DNA of 64,000 nt from Dillenia suffruticosa (GCA_033439265.1 JAVTVX010000011.1:13723090-13787089); one strand, 5' to 3'; counted from the stretch's first letter, positions 34,413 through 47,907 are shown. Numbers and translations: made by a program. Notes: generated by a model not told the origin, from the letters alone.

Positions 34413-36709
34413 AGCACCTGAGGGTGGTCTTACAGACTCTCCGTGAGCAGCAGTTATATGCCAAATTCACCAAGTGTGAATTTTGGCTAAGGGAGATTGG
34501 ATTTCTAGGCCACATTGTTTCTGTAGAGGGGATTTTTGTTGATCCGCAGAAAGTAGAGGCTATATTGAGGTGGGAGCAGCCGCAGACCATTACTGAGATC
34601 CGGAGTTTTCTTGGACTTGCTGGTTATTACAGACGATTCGTAGAGGGTTTCTCGAAGATTGCTGCTCCACTCTCCCGATTAACGAGGAAAAACGTCAAGT
34701 TCTGTTGGGATGACCGCTGTGAGGCGAGCTTTCAGGAGCTTAAACAACGACTGACGTCGGCACCTATCTTGGCTCTCCCTACCAGTGGCAGAGAGTATGT
34801 TGTGTATAGTGATGCCAGCCGGCAGGGGTTGGGTTGCGTATTGATGCAGGATGGACGGGTGATCGCCTATGCTTCGAGACAGTTGAAGAAGCATGAGGTG
34901 AACTACCCTACTCACGATCTAGAGCTGGCAGCCATAGTCTTCGCACTAAGAATATGGCGGCATTACTTATATGGAGTTACTTGCAGGGTCTTCACAGACC
35001 ATAAGAGTTTGAAGTATTTATTTACTCAGAGAGAGCTAAACCTGAGACAGAGAAGATGCTTAGAGCTGCTGAAGGACTACGACTTGGTTATTGACTATCA
35101 TCCAGGGAAGGCAAATGTAGTAGCAGATGCCTTGAGCCGGAAGTCATCTTTTTCTACCACTTCTCAGGCAACAGAGAGAGCTTACATCTCCTGCTTGGTA
35201 GGACTCCGAGCTTTGGGAGTCAGCTTGGCTAGCGATGAGCAAGGTACACTGTTAGCCAGATTTGAAGTACGGCCTACACTACTTGACTGCATCAGAGAGC
35301 TTCAGGGTACAGATGTAGAGCTCCAGGCTATTCACGATCGGATTCGCCGAGGAGAGGGCGGGGATTTCCGAGTCCGTACTGATGGACTCGTGGTTCTCAG
35401 AGACAGAGTGTGTATTCCAGCTGATGTTGAGCTTCGACGTGCTATTCTTGAGGAGGCACACTCTTCGGCTTATGCTATGCATCCCGGGAGAACAAAGATG
35501 TACCGCACCATCAGAGGCAGTTATTGGTGGTCGGGCATGAAGCGGGAGATAGCAGAGTTTGTAGCACGGTGCTTGGTGTGCCAGCAGGTGAAGGCTGAGC
35601 ACCAGAAACCAGCAGGTATTTTACAACCACTTCCCATTCCTGAGTGGAAGTGGGAACATATTACTATGGATTTCGTGATGGGGTTACCGAGGACTTTCAC
35701 GCAGCATGATGCGATTTGGGTGATTGTCGATCGACTCACCAAATCTGCACACTTTATCCCCATCCGTGGTGACTACTCGTTGGAGGTACTGGCACGTCTC
35801 TATATGGACACCATAGTACGACTTCACGGGGTGCCTGTGTCGATTGTTTCAGACAGGGACCCCAGGTTCGCGTCTAGGTTCTGGCCCAGTTTGCAGGAGG
35901 CATTGGGTACTAGACTGAACTTTAGCACAGCCTATCATCCTCAGACAGATGGCCAGTCAGAGCGCACGATTCAGACACTTGAGGATATGCTTCGGGCTTG
36001 TGTTATTGATTTTCATGGTAGCTGGGATCGGCATTTACCACTTGTAGAGTTTGCATATAATAACAGCTACCAGGCGAGTATTGGGATGCCTCCATACGAG
36101 GCATTGTATGGGAGGCGATGCCACACACCTTTATGTTGGGACGAGGTCGGTGAGAGGCACCTCAGCAGTGTGGAGCTTATTGAGGAGACGAGGGAGAAGG
36201 TCAAGATCATCCGACAGAGGATGAGAGCCGCCCAAGATCGACAGAGGGCGTATGCAGACCGTAGGCGGCGACCACTGGAGTTTCAGGAGGGAGACATGGT
36301 ATTCTTGAGGATCTCACCCTGGAAAGGGGTGATCCGTTTTAGGCAGCGGGGCAAGCTGAGCCCCAGGTATATTGGGCCCTTCCGTATTCTTGAGAGGATC
36401 GGAAGTGTGGCATACAGATTGGACCTGCCAGAGGAGTTGGCACGTATTCATGATGTGTTCCATGTCTCGGTGCTTAGGAGATATATGTCTGACCCTTCTC
36501 ATGTTTTAGAACCTCCACCAGTTGAGCTACGGGAGGACCTGAGTTTACCTGTACAACCAGTAGCAGTCCTTGACAAGCAGATCCGTAGACTGCGAAGCAA
36601 GGATGTCCCGTTAGTACGCATTTTGTGGCGTAATGACCAAGTCGAGGAGGAGACTTGGGAGTCCGAGGAGACTATGAGGGGACAGTACCCTCATCTATTT
36701 ACTGAGTAA
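34413..36709 (+). pseudogene. pol: Element C pol, 3' part: RT end, RNase H, integrase, chromodomain-like tail
   Basis: An open frame of about 760 codons in the order RT thumb ([17 protein letters not shown]), RNase H ([42 protein letters not shown]), integrase zinc finger ([14 protein letters not shown]) and the DDE catalytic domain ([36 protein letters not shown]). It closes with a C-terminal part with [17 protein letters not shown] and [23 protein letters not shown]. That last module is the chromodomain-like tail of Tekay-type chromoviruses, thought to steer insertion into heterochromatin. It starts directly after LTR B. Fossil by virtue of the nested insertion. Confidence 0.94.
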
Positions 36710-36742
36710 TTTTCCTTTCCCTATATGGTTTTCTTTTAGTTT

Positions 36743-36777
36743 CGGGGACGAAACTTGTTTTTAGGGGGTTAGGAAAA
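36743..36777 (+). promoter_or_regulatory. Polypurine tract of element C
   Basis: GGGGACGAAACTT, then TTTTTAGGGGGTTAGGAAAA, directly before the 3' LTR. Primer site for plus-strand synthesis. Confidence 0.88.
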
Positions 36778-39536
36778 TGTAACACCGACCCTCGGTGTAT
36801 TCTATAGTGAATTCCATTTCATATATATATACATATATGTTGTTTCTATTACTACAGGTTCATGAATTTTCACAAAAAAAAATGATATTTGACGGTAAAA
36901 TACAAATCGGATCAATTTTGACTCAAAGAGATTCAAAACCTTAATTTCATATTAAATAAATTAAATTAGGTCTAATATAAGATTTTGGGCCTAGTATGAA
37001 ATTATGAAAATTTTAGGGGTCAAATTAGAATTTTTATAAGTCAAAGGACTTGTTAGCATTTAACAAAACTTAAATGAAATGTGACAAGTGTATTCTTGTG
37101 TTGAACAAGTGTTATAGTGAGGAGGACAAGTGTTGGCCAAATGGAGATGAGAAAGGCAAGGTGGGCCAATGAGAACACATGCACACAAAAAAAAAAAGAA
37201 CCAATCAAAACACATGCAATAGTCAAAATGATCCTATGGTTTAGATTAATTGGAGATTTGATCCAAGGGTGGTGACTTATTAACACAATAATAAAAGAAG
37301 AAAGCCTTAGAATGCTTGTTCATTCTTCCCAAATTCGTGAGAACAAGGAGAGAAGCAAGAGAGGAAGACAAAGAAAGTGAGGTAAGAAATTTTATCCTGT
37401 CTTACTTTAAATGTTATTTCTGTCCGTGATTCATCTCTGTTTTAAGGTATCTTAGAGCCAGAATTTGAAAATGTGATAGTTATATGAATTGTAGATCTAA
37501 GTCTTATCTTTCCAACGAGGTAAGAATCACCAAATTCTGATGGCTGTACCAAAAGTTATGACACTTTTCCTGAAACTCGACATAGAAGCGTCCTGTTTCG
37601 AACCTTGACAGTAGTGAGTAAAAACGACCCCTCTCCAGTCTTAGTTTGAAGAAACACAAAACATGAAAGTTATAGATATATGCCTTGTCTATAACATATA
37701 AAAAGTTCAGCCATTTCGCATGAGGAAATTGAAAGTTATACAATTTTCCTTAAAACTGTGTTGACAGAAACTGTATGTTTCACTAAAACGTATCTGTCCT
37801 GTTCATGAATTTTGTTCAACCCCTTCCAGACATATTTAGATAAAACTCAAAACACGAAAGTTGTAGATCTACATCTTAGCTATAACATGTTAAAATTTCA
37901 TTAGACTTTGATGAGTAGGATGAAAGTTATAGCTTCTGTACGAAAACTGGACAGAATCTGAAACTTAAATATGGCTGTAACAAAATGATGCTTACCGGGA
38001 ATTCTGTGATTTGAATCTGAGGAAGTGTGCAAAATGAAAGTTATAGTGCTATCCCTTAGCTTTAAAATGAGATAAGAATCATCTGATTTGGATTGGTATA
38101 GCCAAAGTTATAGTCTGTTTTCCATGACTGCGCAGGTTAAAAATCTGCGGACTGTTTGTCTCCCTAAGAGTTATTTGAGTTGAACGGAGGGGACACTTGA
38201 TTTACGCTTTGTGGAAATATTGGGGAGTGCGTTATCCTCCCCTAACTGTGAGTGGGACTTGACATCTACTTTTAATTGATACCGTGTTTTAAAAAGCTTT
38301 CAAAAGCATGATTTAAAATGGTATGATTGACCTATTCTCCTGAATTTATGAAAATATTTTGTGATATATGGAGTGTCCCAACTTGTTTATATCGATATGC
38401 ATCCATGATTTTGATACTTGATGATTGTGCCACACTTTGATATATCCACATGATTTTATGCTTCCATTGCATATTGGCACATACTTTTGATATGATAGGG
38501 CTTGATGATTTGGCTTGAAATATGTGATTTGGGCTGGATGCCCCTGTGGATACTGTGACGATGATGATATGCTTCCTATGGCATTTCGTAGCTACGAAGG
38601 ACATTTGGTAGAGGCACCTGTTGTGCCCGGATATGCCTCTGCAGGGGGTATCCGCCAGATCGTCATACATATTGTATGGACAGTCGTCGGTTGAACCACT
38701 CCGGGGAGGACCTTGGTAGGTGTAGCACCGGCGAGTTTCCATACACGCTTGATCCTTGATACGTGTACGATATATATATACAACTAGTTGGAGTAGTCTG
38801 TGGCCAACGTTGGGGTAGAGAGCCTTATTTTATTACTTGCACTGTGAAAACCCCCAACGTTGCCCGTCCTTGGCCATGGTCGGCCCTTGCCGGGATATTT
38901 TCGGCTGGCTCTATACGATATAATGGACATACATACTGGATGCATATTTGATTTGATACGTATGCTATGAATGATTTATTGAGATGTCATAATATTTTTT
39001 TTGCATACTATGGATTTATTGGGACATAATTTTGGCACTCCTAATTCACCCAAAAATTAATTGTAGCATGTCATTCCCCCCGACTTGCTGAGTACCAACC
39101 CCCTCTCTATGGTACTCACCCCTCACATTTCCCTCCTACAGGGGTAGACTCGGACCCTGAGATTTGTGTGCATTGTTGTATTGGATATTCTTTGGAGACT
39201 ACTGGGCCGGGGTATGACTACCCGCTCTTCCGCTATATATTAAGGTTATTGTTTCATCTTGAGAAAATTAGGATGACCATTGTATTTGTTTAAATTGGGA
39301 TGACTGTATTTATAATTCTTCTGGTCTGTATAAGGTTTACTCTCACTCATTTTAATTTACATTGAGGCATACATGTATTGTTTTTATCACTTGGGGATCT
39401 TTGTGATTTGGAAACTTGGATTATGTGAATGTTACAGCCTTACGGTGCTTTGATGTGCGGGACGTGGTGCCCGTGCATCTAGGTGCCGCGGCGGGCTCGT
39501 TGCGTGCCTGGCTCGGGAGTGGGTCGGGGCGTGACA
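36778..39536 (+). repeat. 3' LTR of element C
   Basis: 2,759 bp. By eye it differs from the 5' LTR at about 35 single positions plus a few one- or two-base length changes. Same start, end and internal repeat arrays. Confidence 0.95.
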
Positions 39537-40344
39537 GGATGCATATTTGACTTGTTAATGCATGCAAATGATATATTGTTGAAATGAAAAGTATGTTGAT
39601 TTGAAATATGATTTGTACACTTGTGTTTTGACACTCCAGCTTCACACTTCATATTTGACAATTGCATTGACCCACTTACTCATTGAGTATTCTTCCCTGA
39701 GTACTCACCCCTCATTTCCCTTCTTGTTTCAGAGATAGTATTTGACAAGGAGCGTTGCTTTTAGGACGCTCAATATCATTGGGAGATTTGATCTGGATCT
39801 GAGGAGTTATTGTATATTTCCGCTGAAATTTTATGAGTTAGCAATTGTATTTGTGATATATATGTATTATGAGGTCGATAGACGACCATTGTATAATTCT
39901 GGGATGATTGTATAAATATGGACATGTCATTACATAACATTACATTGAGACATTTCTGGTTCATTGTGTAAGTAATTGGGAATGTGTCATGTCTTAGAAG
40001 TATACTCTAGGATCGCTCGGTGTCTCCTCTAAATTACAGGAGGGGCGACTGGTGGCTGTCCATGCCTTTAACGGGGGCATGGCAGTAGAGGTCTGTGGCT
40101 AGGTTATTGAAAATTTTTATAATCTTGCGTTATCTGGATGTTGGCTGTGAGATTGGTTGATTTTGGAGAGACCGGGTTGGCCATTTGATTATATTACAGG
40201 ATGATTGTGATTTATACAAGGTAAATTATATTTGGGAAATCTCCGAAATATGGGGAGATTCTGTCCAATTTTCTGTAAAAATATAGCCAGCATTCATGAT
40301 AACGGGCGGCTGTTCACGATCCAGGTTCGGGGCGTGACATTCTT

Positions 40345-40556
40345 TATCTCAAATTGAACTCCTTTTAAGTGAGCAAGTACTTAAGACTCTTGTGGTCAAT
40401 GAAGATTCTGCATATAGCTCCATACAAGTAATGTCGCCAAATCTTTAGGGCAAAGATAATGGCAGCAAGTTCTAGATCATGGGTGAGATAATTCAATTCG
40501 TGTTTCTTCAACTGTCGAGAAGTATAAGCAATCACTCTATTGTCGTGCATCAAAAT
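40345..40556 (-). pseudogene. Element E pol, RNase H fragment between insertions D and F
   Basis: Minus-strand [36 protein letters not shown] and [10 protein letters not shown] motifs of gypsy RNase H. Only 212 bases of E separate D and F here. Confidence 0.9.
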
Positions 40557-42935
40557 TGTCACGCCCCAAACCGGGATCGTGAACAGCCGCCCTTTGCCCT
40601 TGGTTGCCGGCTGTATTTTTATAGAAAATCAGACAAAATCTCGCCGTAAATCGGAGATTTTCCATGTACAATTAAACATGTATGATCAAAATCATCCTGT
40701 ACAATACACAAATAGCTATCCCGGCCTCTCCAAAATCAACAAACACTACAGCCAACATTCAGAACAACGCAAGACTATAAACAAACCTAGCCACAGACCT
40801 CTACTGTTATGCCCAACTAGAGCATGAGCAGCCACTATACCGAGCGGACCTAAGTTTATACAATGTATAACACATTTCCCAAGTAACATTCAAATACGTA
40901 CAATCGCCTCAATGCAAAGAAAATATGAAAGTTAAATTATACAGTCATCCCAAAATAAGTACATGGCCAACTACGGACCTCAATGTCAAGATCTCGCAGG
41001 GTCGAAACTAAATTAGAAGTAAATCTCACCGTCAGAACACCAAATCCGCTCTAGAGCTTGTAACGTCGCTCTATCACAATCAACCTGTCAAAAGAGGGAA
41101 AAGAGAGGGGTGAGTATCATGAGAAGATACTCAGTGAGTGAGGGGGATAATATCAAGTATAAATAGTATAGGTGAGCAATTGGAGTGTCAAATAATATCA
41201 TTGAAACAAAAATTTACATTTCGCAGTAAAACAAGATATGTTTATCAATTTGAAATCATTTAATCAAACACACGATAGCAAGCATGTATGCATCCATTTA
41301 AAATCAAGTAATGTTAGAGCAAGCCAAAAATAGTCCTGACAAATGTCAACCGTGACCAAGGACAGGCGCGTCGGGGGTTTTATTATGCATAGACTTTGAA
41401 ACGCTCTCTACTCCAACGTTGGCCATGAGTTCGCTGGGGCCAACTCATCAACGTGTATAGGACCCCGCCCAGTGCTAGACGGTGACGTCACACACGTCCT
41501 CCCCCTATGTGGGTTCAACCGGCCGCGCCCATAGCCTTTAGAATAAATGACGTTTGCGGATACCTCCTGCAGAAGCGTATCCGGGCAACCCGTGCCTCTA
41601 CAAACGCCTTTCGTAGCTACATAATCATCATAGTATCACAAAGGGCACGTCCCAGGGCACGACGTCCCACAAGTAACATCACATCATCGCATAACTAGTG
41701 GGCATCCAACCCACATAGTTCATCAAAAACATTTTAAATTTTGCATGCCAATACGTCTCATCAATTCATTTCAAAACAGCATATCAATGTAACAGTATGA
41801 AAATGAAGTTTATACAATTTCAAGTAATGGCATGATTATTGTTTCATTTCAAACCATGGATGCATAGTCATTATAAATATAATTCAAAACACTCCAATAA
41901 TCACAAAACATATTTTAAATTTAATATCATACGTCAAACGAATGCATATCAAAGCATATTTTATCGAAAACACGACAGAAAACACGTTTTACTATTTTAT
42001 GCAAGAGATTAGAGTCTCACTCACAGTATACGGGAGGGTGATCACTCCCTATTTTTCAAAAAGTCTCCAAAAGACAAATCTAATCAAATCATCAAAATTT
42101 TTTTTATATCATATAAAACCCTAATAAGGGATTTTATCAACAAAATTTATTCAAACTTTGATGTGAGTGCGTTTCTCTCACCTAGGGTTTCTCGGATTCT
42201 GGATCTAGCTTTCGTTCGCCCGTCAACTTAGTCTAAAACCTGTAATGTTTACCATTTGAAACACAAGTGAGAAATTTAAATCAAATTACCAATAATTTTC
42301 GAAACCCTAGTACGTACACGAAATCGAGAATTCATTTACCTACGCAGAGGGTCACGGGTCGTCGTGGGTTCGCGGGCCGTGGGCCAGACTGGGCCGGACT
42401 GGGGCCCTGAACTAGCAGGCTGGCCTGGGCTTCGCGGGCCGCTGGTGAGCTCGCGGCGGTGGGCTAGCCCGCTCACGGGCTATGGCTCACGCTCGCGAGC
42501 TGGAACGCGCGCTCGCGAGCTGAGGTGCGCGCGCAATGAGGTGCGTGTGCTCGTGCAAATGGGTCGCGTGCTCTACGCACTTTGCTCGCGCAAGGGCGCA
42601 CAGGCTGGGTCGCGGGAGATCGCGCGCTGGCTGGGTCGCGGGGGATCGCACGCTATGGCGCGCTGGGCTTGCGAGCTGGCTCGCGGGAGATCGCGAGCTG
42701 TGGCGCGCTGGGCTAGCGCGCTGGCTCACGGAAGATCGCGCTCGCGTGGAGGAAAGAGCTGCTCGTGGGAGGGTGTTGCAACAGTGGGCGGTGTGCGGTG
42801 GCGGAAGAGAGAGGCTGCCGCGGAGAAGAGAGAGAGAAAGAGGGAAAGACGGAGAAAGAGAGAGAGAGAGAGAGAAAGATGGAGAAAATTAGGGCTTTAA
42901 GCCCTAATTTAAATTTTTTTTTTTATGGTGTTACA
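40557..42935 (-). repeat. 3' LTR of element F
   Basis: 2,379 bp between TGTCACGCCCC and GGTGTTACA (plus-strand view). Contains the GAGTATC/GATACTC hairpin (41112-41132), the GC-rich GCGCGA zone (about 42,360-42,830), a GA tract (about 42,830-42,885) and the 12-bp-stem head hairpin (42886-42910). Confidence 0.95.
42886..42910 (-). other. LTR-head stem-loop in F (3' LTR)
   Basis: Twelve perfect pairs, AAATTAGGGCTT / AAGCCCTAATTT, with a one-base centre. The same structure is at 50597-50621 in the other LTR. Confidence 0.8.
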
Positions 42936-42954
42936 TTTTCTAACCCCTTAAAAA
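42936..42954 (-). promoter_or_regulatory. Polypurine tract of element F
   Basis: Reads TTTTTAAGGGGTTAGAAAA on the minus strand, immediately before the 3' LTR. Confidence 0.85.
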
Positions 42955-42983
42955 TAAGTTTCGTTCTTGAAACTAAAAGAAAA

Positions 42984-45900
42984 CTATACAGAAAATAGAT
43001 TGTTTCTCCACAAAACTCTAACAAGAGGAACTTCTTTGCTCCGGAGCTTTCTGACCTGTCGATCCAAAATAGACACGGGCTGAACAGGTAAGCTCAAGTC
43101 TTCTCGAAGTTCAATTGGCGGAGCCTCTAAAACGTGTGAGGGGTCTGGCTGATATCTCTTAAGTACTGAGACATGAAATATATCGTGAATACGCGATAGG
43201 TCTACTGGCAGTTCCAATTTATATGCTACACTTCCGACCCTCTCAAGGATACGGAAGGGTCCAATATACTTGGGGCTCAATTTTCCTCTCTGCCTAAATC
43301 GAATGACTCCCTTTAAGGGAGATATCCTTAAGAATACCATATCTCCCACAGTAAATTCTAGAGGTCGCCGCCTACGATCTGCATAGGATTTCTGTCTATT
43401 CTGGGCGGCTTTCATCCGCGTACGGATAATCCTCACTTTCTCCTTCGTCTCCTCTACTAGCTCAACATTGGTGAGTCGTCACTCACCAACCTCATCCCAA
43501 CACAACGGGGTACGACACTTCCTCCCATACAATGCCTCGTAAGGTGGCATGCCAATGCTCGCCTGATAGCTATTATTATAGGCGAACTCCACTAAAGGAA
43601 GATGCCGATCCCAACTCCTCCGAAAATCCATAACACATGGTCGAAGCATGTCCTCTAAAGTCTGAATGGTCCTCTCTGACTGACCATCCGCCTGGGGGTG
43701 ATATGCTGTGCTGAAATTCAGTCTAGTGCCCAAAGCCTCCTGCAGACTAGGCCAAAAACGGGATGTAAATCTGGGGTCTCGATCTGATACTATCGACACT
43801 GAAACCCCATGCAGTCTCACAATCATATCAATATAAAGGCGTGACAATACCTCAAGCGAGTAATCACTCTTAATCAGGATGAAGTGTGCAGACTTAGTAA
43901 GTCGGTCAACTATCACCCAAATAGCATCATACTGTGCCGAAATCCGCGGTAACCCCATTACGAAATCCATCGTGATATGCTCCCAATTCCACTCAAGAAT
44001 GGGAAGGGGCTGCAGTGTGCCCGCTGGATGCTGATTCTCGGCCTTCACCTGCTGGCACACCAAGCATCTTGCCACAAACTCTGCTATATCCCTCTTCATG
44101 CCTGACCACCAGTAGCTACCTCTGATGGTCCGATACATCTTCGCACCCCCGGGATGCATAGCATATGCAGAAGAATGTGTTTCCTCAAGGATAGCACGCT
44201 GAAAATCACTATCGGCCAGAATACACACTTGTCTCTGAATACCATGAATCCATCATCACGGACTCTGAAGTCTCCGCCCTCAGCTCTGCGGACTCTATCT
44301 GCAATACCCTGGATCTCCTCATCCGTACTCTGGAGCTCCCTAATACGGTCGAACAAAGTCGGCCTGACCTCAAATCTGGCTAATAAGCCTCCCTGATCAT
44401 CGTTAGTCAAACTGACTCCTAAGGCTCGGAGTCCCACTAAACAAGAAAGGTAGGCTTTCTTTGTCGACTGTGAGGATGATGCTAACTTCCGACTCAAAGC
44501 ATTTGTTACAACGTTTGCCTTGCCCGAATGATAGTCAATAATGAGATCATAGTCTTTCAATAACTCCAACCATCTTCTCTGTCTCAAATTCAGCTCTTTT
44601 TGGGTAAACAGATATTTCAAACTCCTATGGTCGGTAAATACCCAGCAGGTTACCCCATGAAGATAATGCCGCCATATCTTCAACGCGAAGACTATGGCTG
44701 CCAACTCTAAATCATGTGTCGGGTAGTTAACCTCGTGTTTCTTCAGCTGTCGCGAGGCATATGCAATAACCCGACCATCCTGCATCAGAACACAACCCAA
44801 TCCCTGTCGGCTAGTATCACTGTACACTGTATACTCCTGACTACTAGTGGAAATGGCTAAAATAAGAGCGGATGTTAACCGTTGTTTGAGCTCCTGGAAG
44901 CTTGCCTCACAACGGTCATCCCAAACAAACTTGACCCCCTTTTGAGTCAATCTCGACAACGGAGCAGCTATTCGGGAGAATTCTTCTACAAATCTGCGGT
45001 AATACCCGACCAAACCAAGAAAACTACGAATTTCGGTAACTGTTTGTCGCTGCTCCCACTTCACTATAGCCTCAACCTTCCGCGGATCAACATAAATACC
45101 TTCCGCGGAGACAATGTGCCCTAAGAATCCAATTTGTCTTAGCCAAAGCTCATATTTTGAGAATTTGGCATATAGCTGCTTCTCACAAAGTATCTGCAAT
45201 ACCACCCGAAGGTGCTGAACATGATTTTCATCACTCCGTGAATATATCAAGATGTCATCGATGAATACGATGACGAACCGATCCAAATAGTCGTGAAAAA
45301 CTCGATTCATCAGATCCATAAAAGTAGCTGGGGCATTAGTCAGCCCAAACAGCATGACTAGAAACTCGTAATGGCCGTATTGGGTACGAAAAGCTGTCTT
45401 GGGTACATCTTCGGCCTGAATCCTCAACTGATGATAACCTGAACGGAGATCAATCTTAGAGAAAACCTTAACTCCATGCAGCTGATCAAACAAGTCATCG
45501 ATACGTGGCAGGGGATATCGGTTCTTGATGGTGGCTTTGTTCAATTGCCTGTAGTCCACACAAAGCTGAAATGTACAATCCTTTTTCTTTACAAACAGTA
45601 CCGGAGCACCCCAGGGTGAAGTGCTCGGGCGGATAAACCCTTTATCCAGAAGTTCCTGTAACTGAATCTTAACCTCTCTCAGTTCAGCAGGTGCCATTCT
45701 GTATGGCGGAATAGAAATAGGATTGGTTCCCGATGCTATATCAATCTCGAAATCGAACTCCCGAACTGGTGGTAATCCGGGAAGCTTCTCGGGGAATACA
45801 TCCAGAAACTCCTGTACCACAGGGACATCTTCAAGTCTCGGTCCCTCAACGGTGGTGTCGACAACATAAGCCAGATAAGCCGCACAACCACGGTGTAACA

Positions 45901-46308
45901 AGCATCTGGCCTTCATAACAGATATAATGCTGCGGGGCAATACTCGTTTCTCACCCCAGAATACTAACGGTGGCTGTCCGGACCTCCGAAACTCAACCTC
46001 CTTCGTGAAACAATTTACAGAAACCCGGTGTAAACTCAGCCAATCCATCCCTAGGATGGCATCAAAATCCGTGATAGGGACCGGAATCAGATCTGCTTCT
46101 AATATCGTCTCCCCAATACCGACTTCACAGCCCCTATAGACTATATCTCGAATGATATGCTTGTCAAGAGGAGTGACAACCATAATCTCCTCATCAAGTG
46201 GCGAGAGAGATCTATCAGAACGGCGAGCGAACGTAGCGCTCACATAGGAAAAATTTGACCTGGTATCAATAAGAATACGGGCGTTGAAACCAAATATTCG
46301 TATGGTAC
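42984..46308 (-). pseudogene. pol: Element F pol: protease, RT, RNase H, integrase, tail; broken
   Basis: Long minus-strand similarity in family order. Protease start with [23 protein letters not shown] linker, RT ([44 protein letters not shown]), RNase H ([18 protein letters not shown]), integrase zinc finger ([12 protein letters not shown]), catalytic region ([22 protein letters not shown]) and a chromodomain-like end (LRSKEVPLVRVLWRN) that stops earlier than in C. The coding region is interrupted at a few places; non-functional. Confidence 0.93.
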
Positions 46309-46495
46309 CTAAAAGTAAGAAAAATATCAATAGAATTTGAAATGTGTGAAGAAAAGTGAACAAATATATATATCAAACTAGCTAAGCTTTTAAAGCTTTA
46401 ACTAGTCAAAACTGTACATCGACATCATGATATACAAAAAGCTCAAAAGAAAGTACATCCAAAGAACTACACTGAGGGGTCTGTGGGAGGATTAC
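46309..46495 (-). other. Intron-like spacer between gag and protease of element F
   Basis: 187 AT-rich bases on the minus strand with GTAATC at the 5' edge and a pyrimidine-rich TTTTCTTACTTTTAG end. Same position as the spacers of C and E, though the sequences themselves share little. Confidence 0.55.
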
Positions 46496-47907
46496 CCATA
46501 ATAACATCAGGGTTTGCCTGTGCGTCCTCTTGTGTCATCGCAAACACGCGAACCTGGGCCCTAGGCTGTTGTTGCGACGATCCTGGCACTGTATTACTCC
46601 CGGCTGCAGTCCGAGGAGCAGTAAAAACTGAGTGCACATGTGGCCCCTGCTGGCTTGTGCCAGACGTACCAATACGACTCTGTAAAGTCGATCCTCCTCG
46701 ACCTAAATCGGGGTAGACACTCCTAACGTGACCTTACTTCCCACATTGGAAGCAAGTAACTGGTACTCTACATGCCCCAAAGGCATGGTGGCTGCTGCAT
46801 CTACGACAGAAGGGCGGTCTCTGTGTAGTAGACTGTGTAGAGACACTAGGGGCTGGTGCCCCAACCCTGTAGTCGAGGTCCCTATCCCAGTGCTGCTGGT
46901 CTGAAGCTAGAAAAACCTCCGGGATATCCAGAACCTCTACCCCTCTTCGAAAACTGTCCACCCTGTGACCCAGTCTTCCTTTTCTGGTGACTCTCCCTCT
47001 GTCTCGCCTCCGCTCGGACGATCTCCTCCCCCCGATACGCTGAATCAATCACCTCCGATAGTGTAAAAGAGGGAGTCACCGTCATATATTTCCTGATGCT
47101 CAATTGGAGGCCATCTTCAAACTTGAACCTCATCTGAGCAGGTGTAGCCATATCGGGGACAAAGGCCGCTAGTCGTCTAAGCTCAGCCTCGTACTTTGAC
47201 ACTGACCTTGTCCCCTGGCGCAAGTGTAGAAACTCCGTCCTCATCCGATCCTGATGGAACGGGGTAAAGTACCTGCGGTCGAACTCTCATAAAAAGTCCT
47301 CCCACCGCAGGGTCTGTGTAGCATTATCACGGATCGCCTCCCACCACGAGAGGGCATCTCCGTCGAGGAGTCTCTCAACAATTCTCAATCTGAGCTCCTT
47401 TAACAATCCTAAATCCGTAAGGATCCTACGAATCCTGTTGATCCAGTGTTTCACCGCTACTGCATCACTGGATCCTAAAAAGTTTCTGCATCCGAGCTGC
47501 CGAGACTCTTTCACCAGCTGAGTGAACTCGTGGATGCGCCTCAAAGTAGCCGATGTCTCGTCGGTCGGAGTAGACACGGAAGGGTCGGCCACCGAAGGAG
47601 GAATCGGTACCGAAGGAGCAGGTACGGCCGCAGGTGCGATCGCTGGAGTCTGTAGTGAAGGTGGTGGCATCTACGCCCCATATCTACTGCACCACTCCTG
47701 CCACTGTCTCAAAGCATTGAGTGGTGGTGGAGAAATCTCGGCTGTAGCAGCCGGTGGAGGTGCTGGGGGTGGCGCTGGTGAGGGTGCTCAAGTAGAGGAA
47801 ACAACCTCTGGTACTCGTGGCGCCTCAGGTGCCCTAGGTGTATCAGACACTGTAAGACCCTCAAGTTAGGCGAATCTAGCATCTCTCCTACCACGTCTAG
47901 GTGGCAT
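46496..47907 (-). pseudogene. gag: Element F gag, broken
   Basis: Starts MPPRRGRRDA. A Pro/Ala/Val-rich N-terminal part is followed by the capsid region (AVKHWINRIRRILTDLGLL, ALSWWEAI, LRQGTRSVSKYEAELRRLAAF, FKFEDGLQ) and nucleocapsid motifs (CRRCSSHHAFGAC, then CFQCGK). Similar throughout to gag of C. The frame is interrupted in a few places. Confidence 0.9.

Larger units (their letters stand above)
25624..39536 (+). mobile_element. Element C: young Ty3/gypsy Tekay-like retrotransposon, split by solo LTR B
   Basis: A full-length element inserted into LTR D with perfect GGATG duplications (25619-25623, 39537-39541). LTRs 25624-28383 and 36778-39536 (2,760 and 2,759 bp) both start TGTAACACC and end GGGGCGTGACA. 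Order: primer site 28393-28404, gag from 28714, intron-like spacer 30074-30270, protease and RT to 31362, nested solo LTR B 31363-34407, rest of RT, RNase H, integrase and chromodomain-like tail to 36709, polypurine tract, 3' LTR. By eye the LTRs differ at about 35 positions (about 1.3%); at a commonly used plant rate of 1.3e-8 per site per year this is about half a million years. Broken by B plus one or two smaller interruptions. Confidence 0.95.
23873..40339 (+). mobile_element. Solo LTR D, gypsy (Tekay-like), split by element C
   Basis: LTR starting TGTAATACC (23873) and ending GGGGCGTGACA (40339), with perfect TTCTT duplications (23868-23872, 40340-40344) in E's pol. Without the nested element C (25624-39536 plus one GGATG copy) it is about 2.55 kb, like the other LTRs. 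Left part 23873-25618: stem-loop 23903-23929, CT tract 23940-24003, GC-rich zone to about 24,600, and CGTAGCTA-type block near 25,300. Right part 39542-40339 carries the GAGTA/TACTC hairpin (39685-39706). No internal region of its own, hence solo. Its end resembles A, B and F. Confidence 0.93.
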
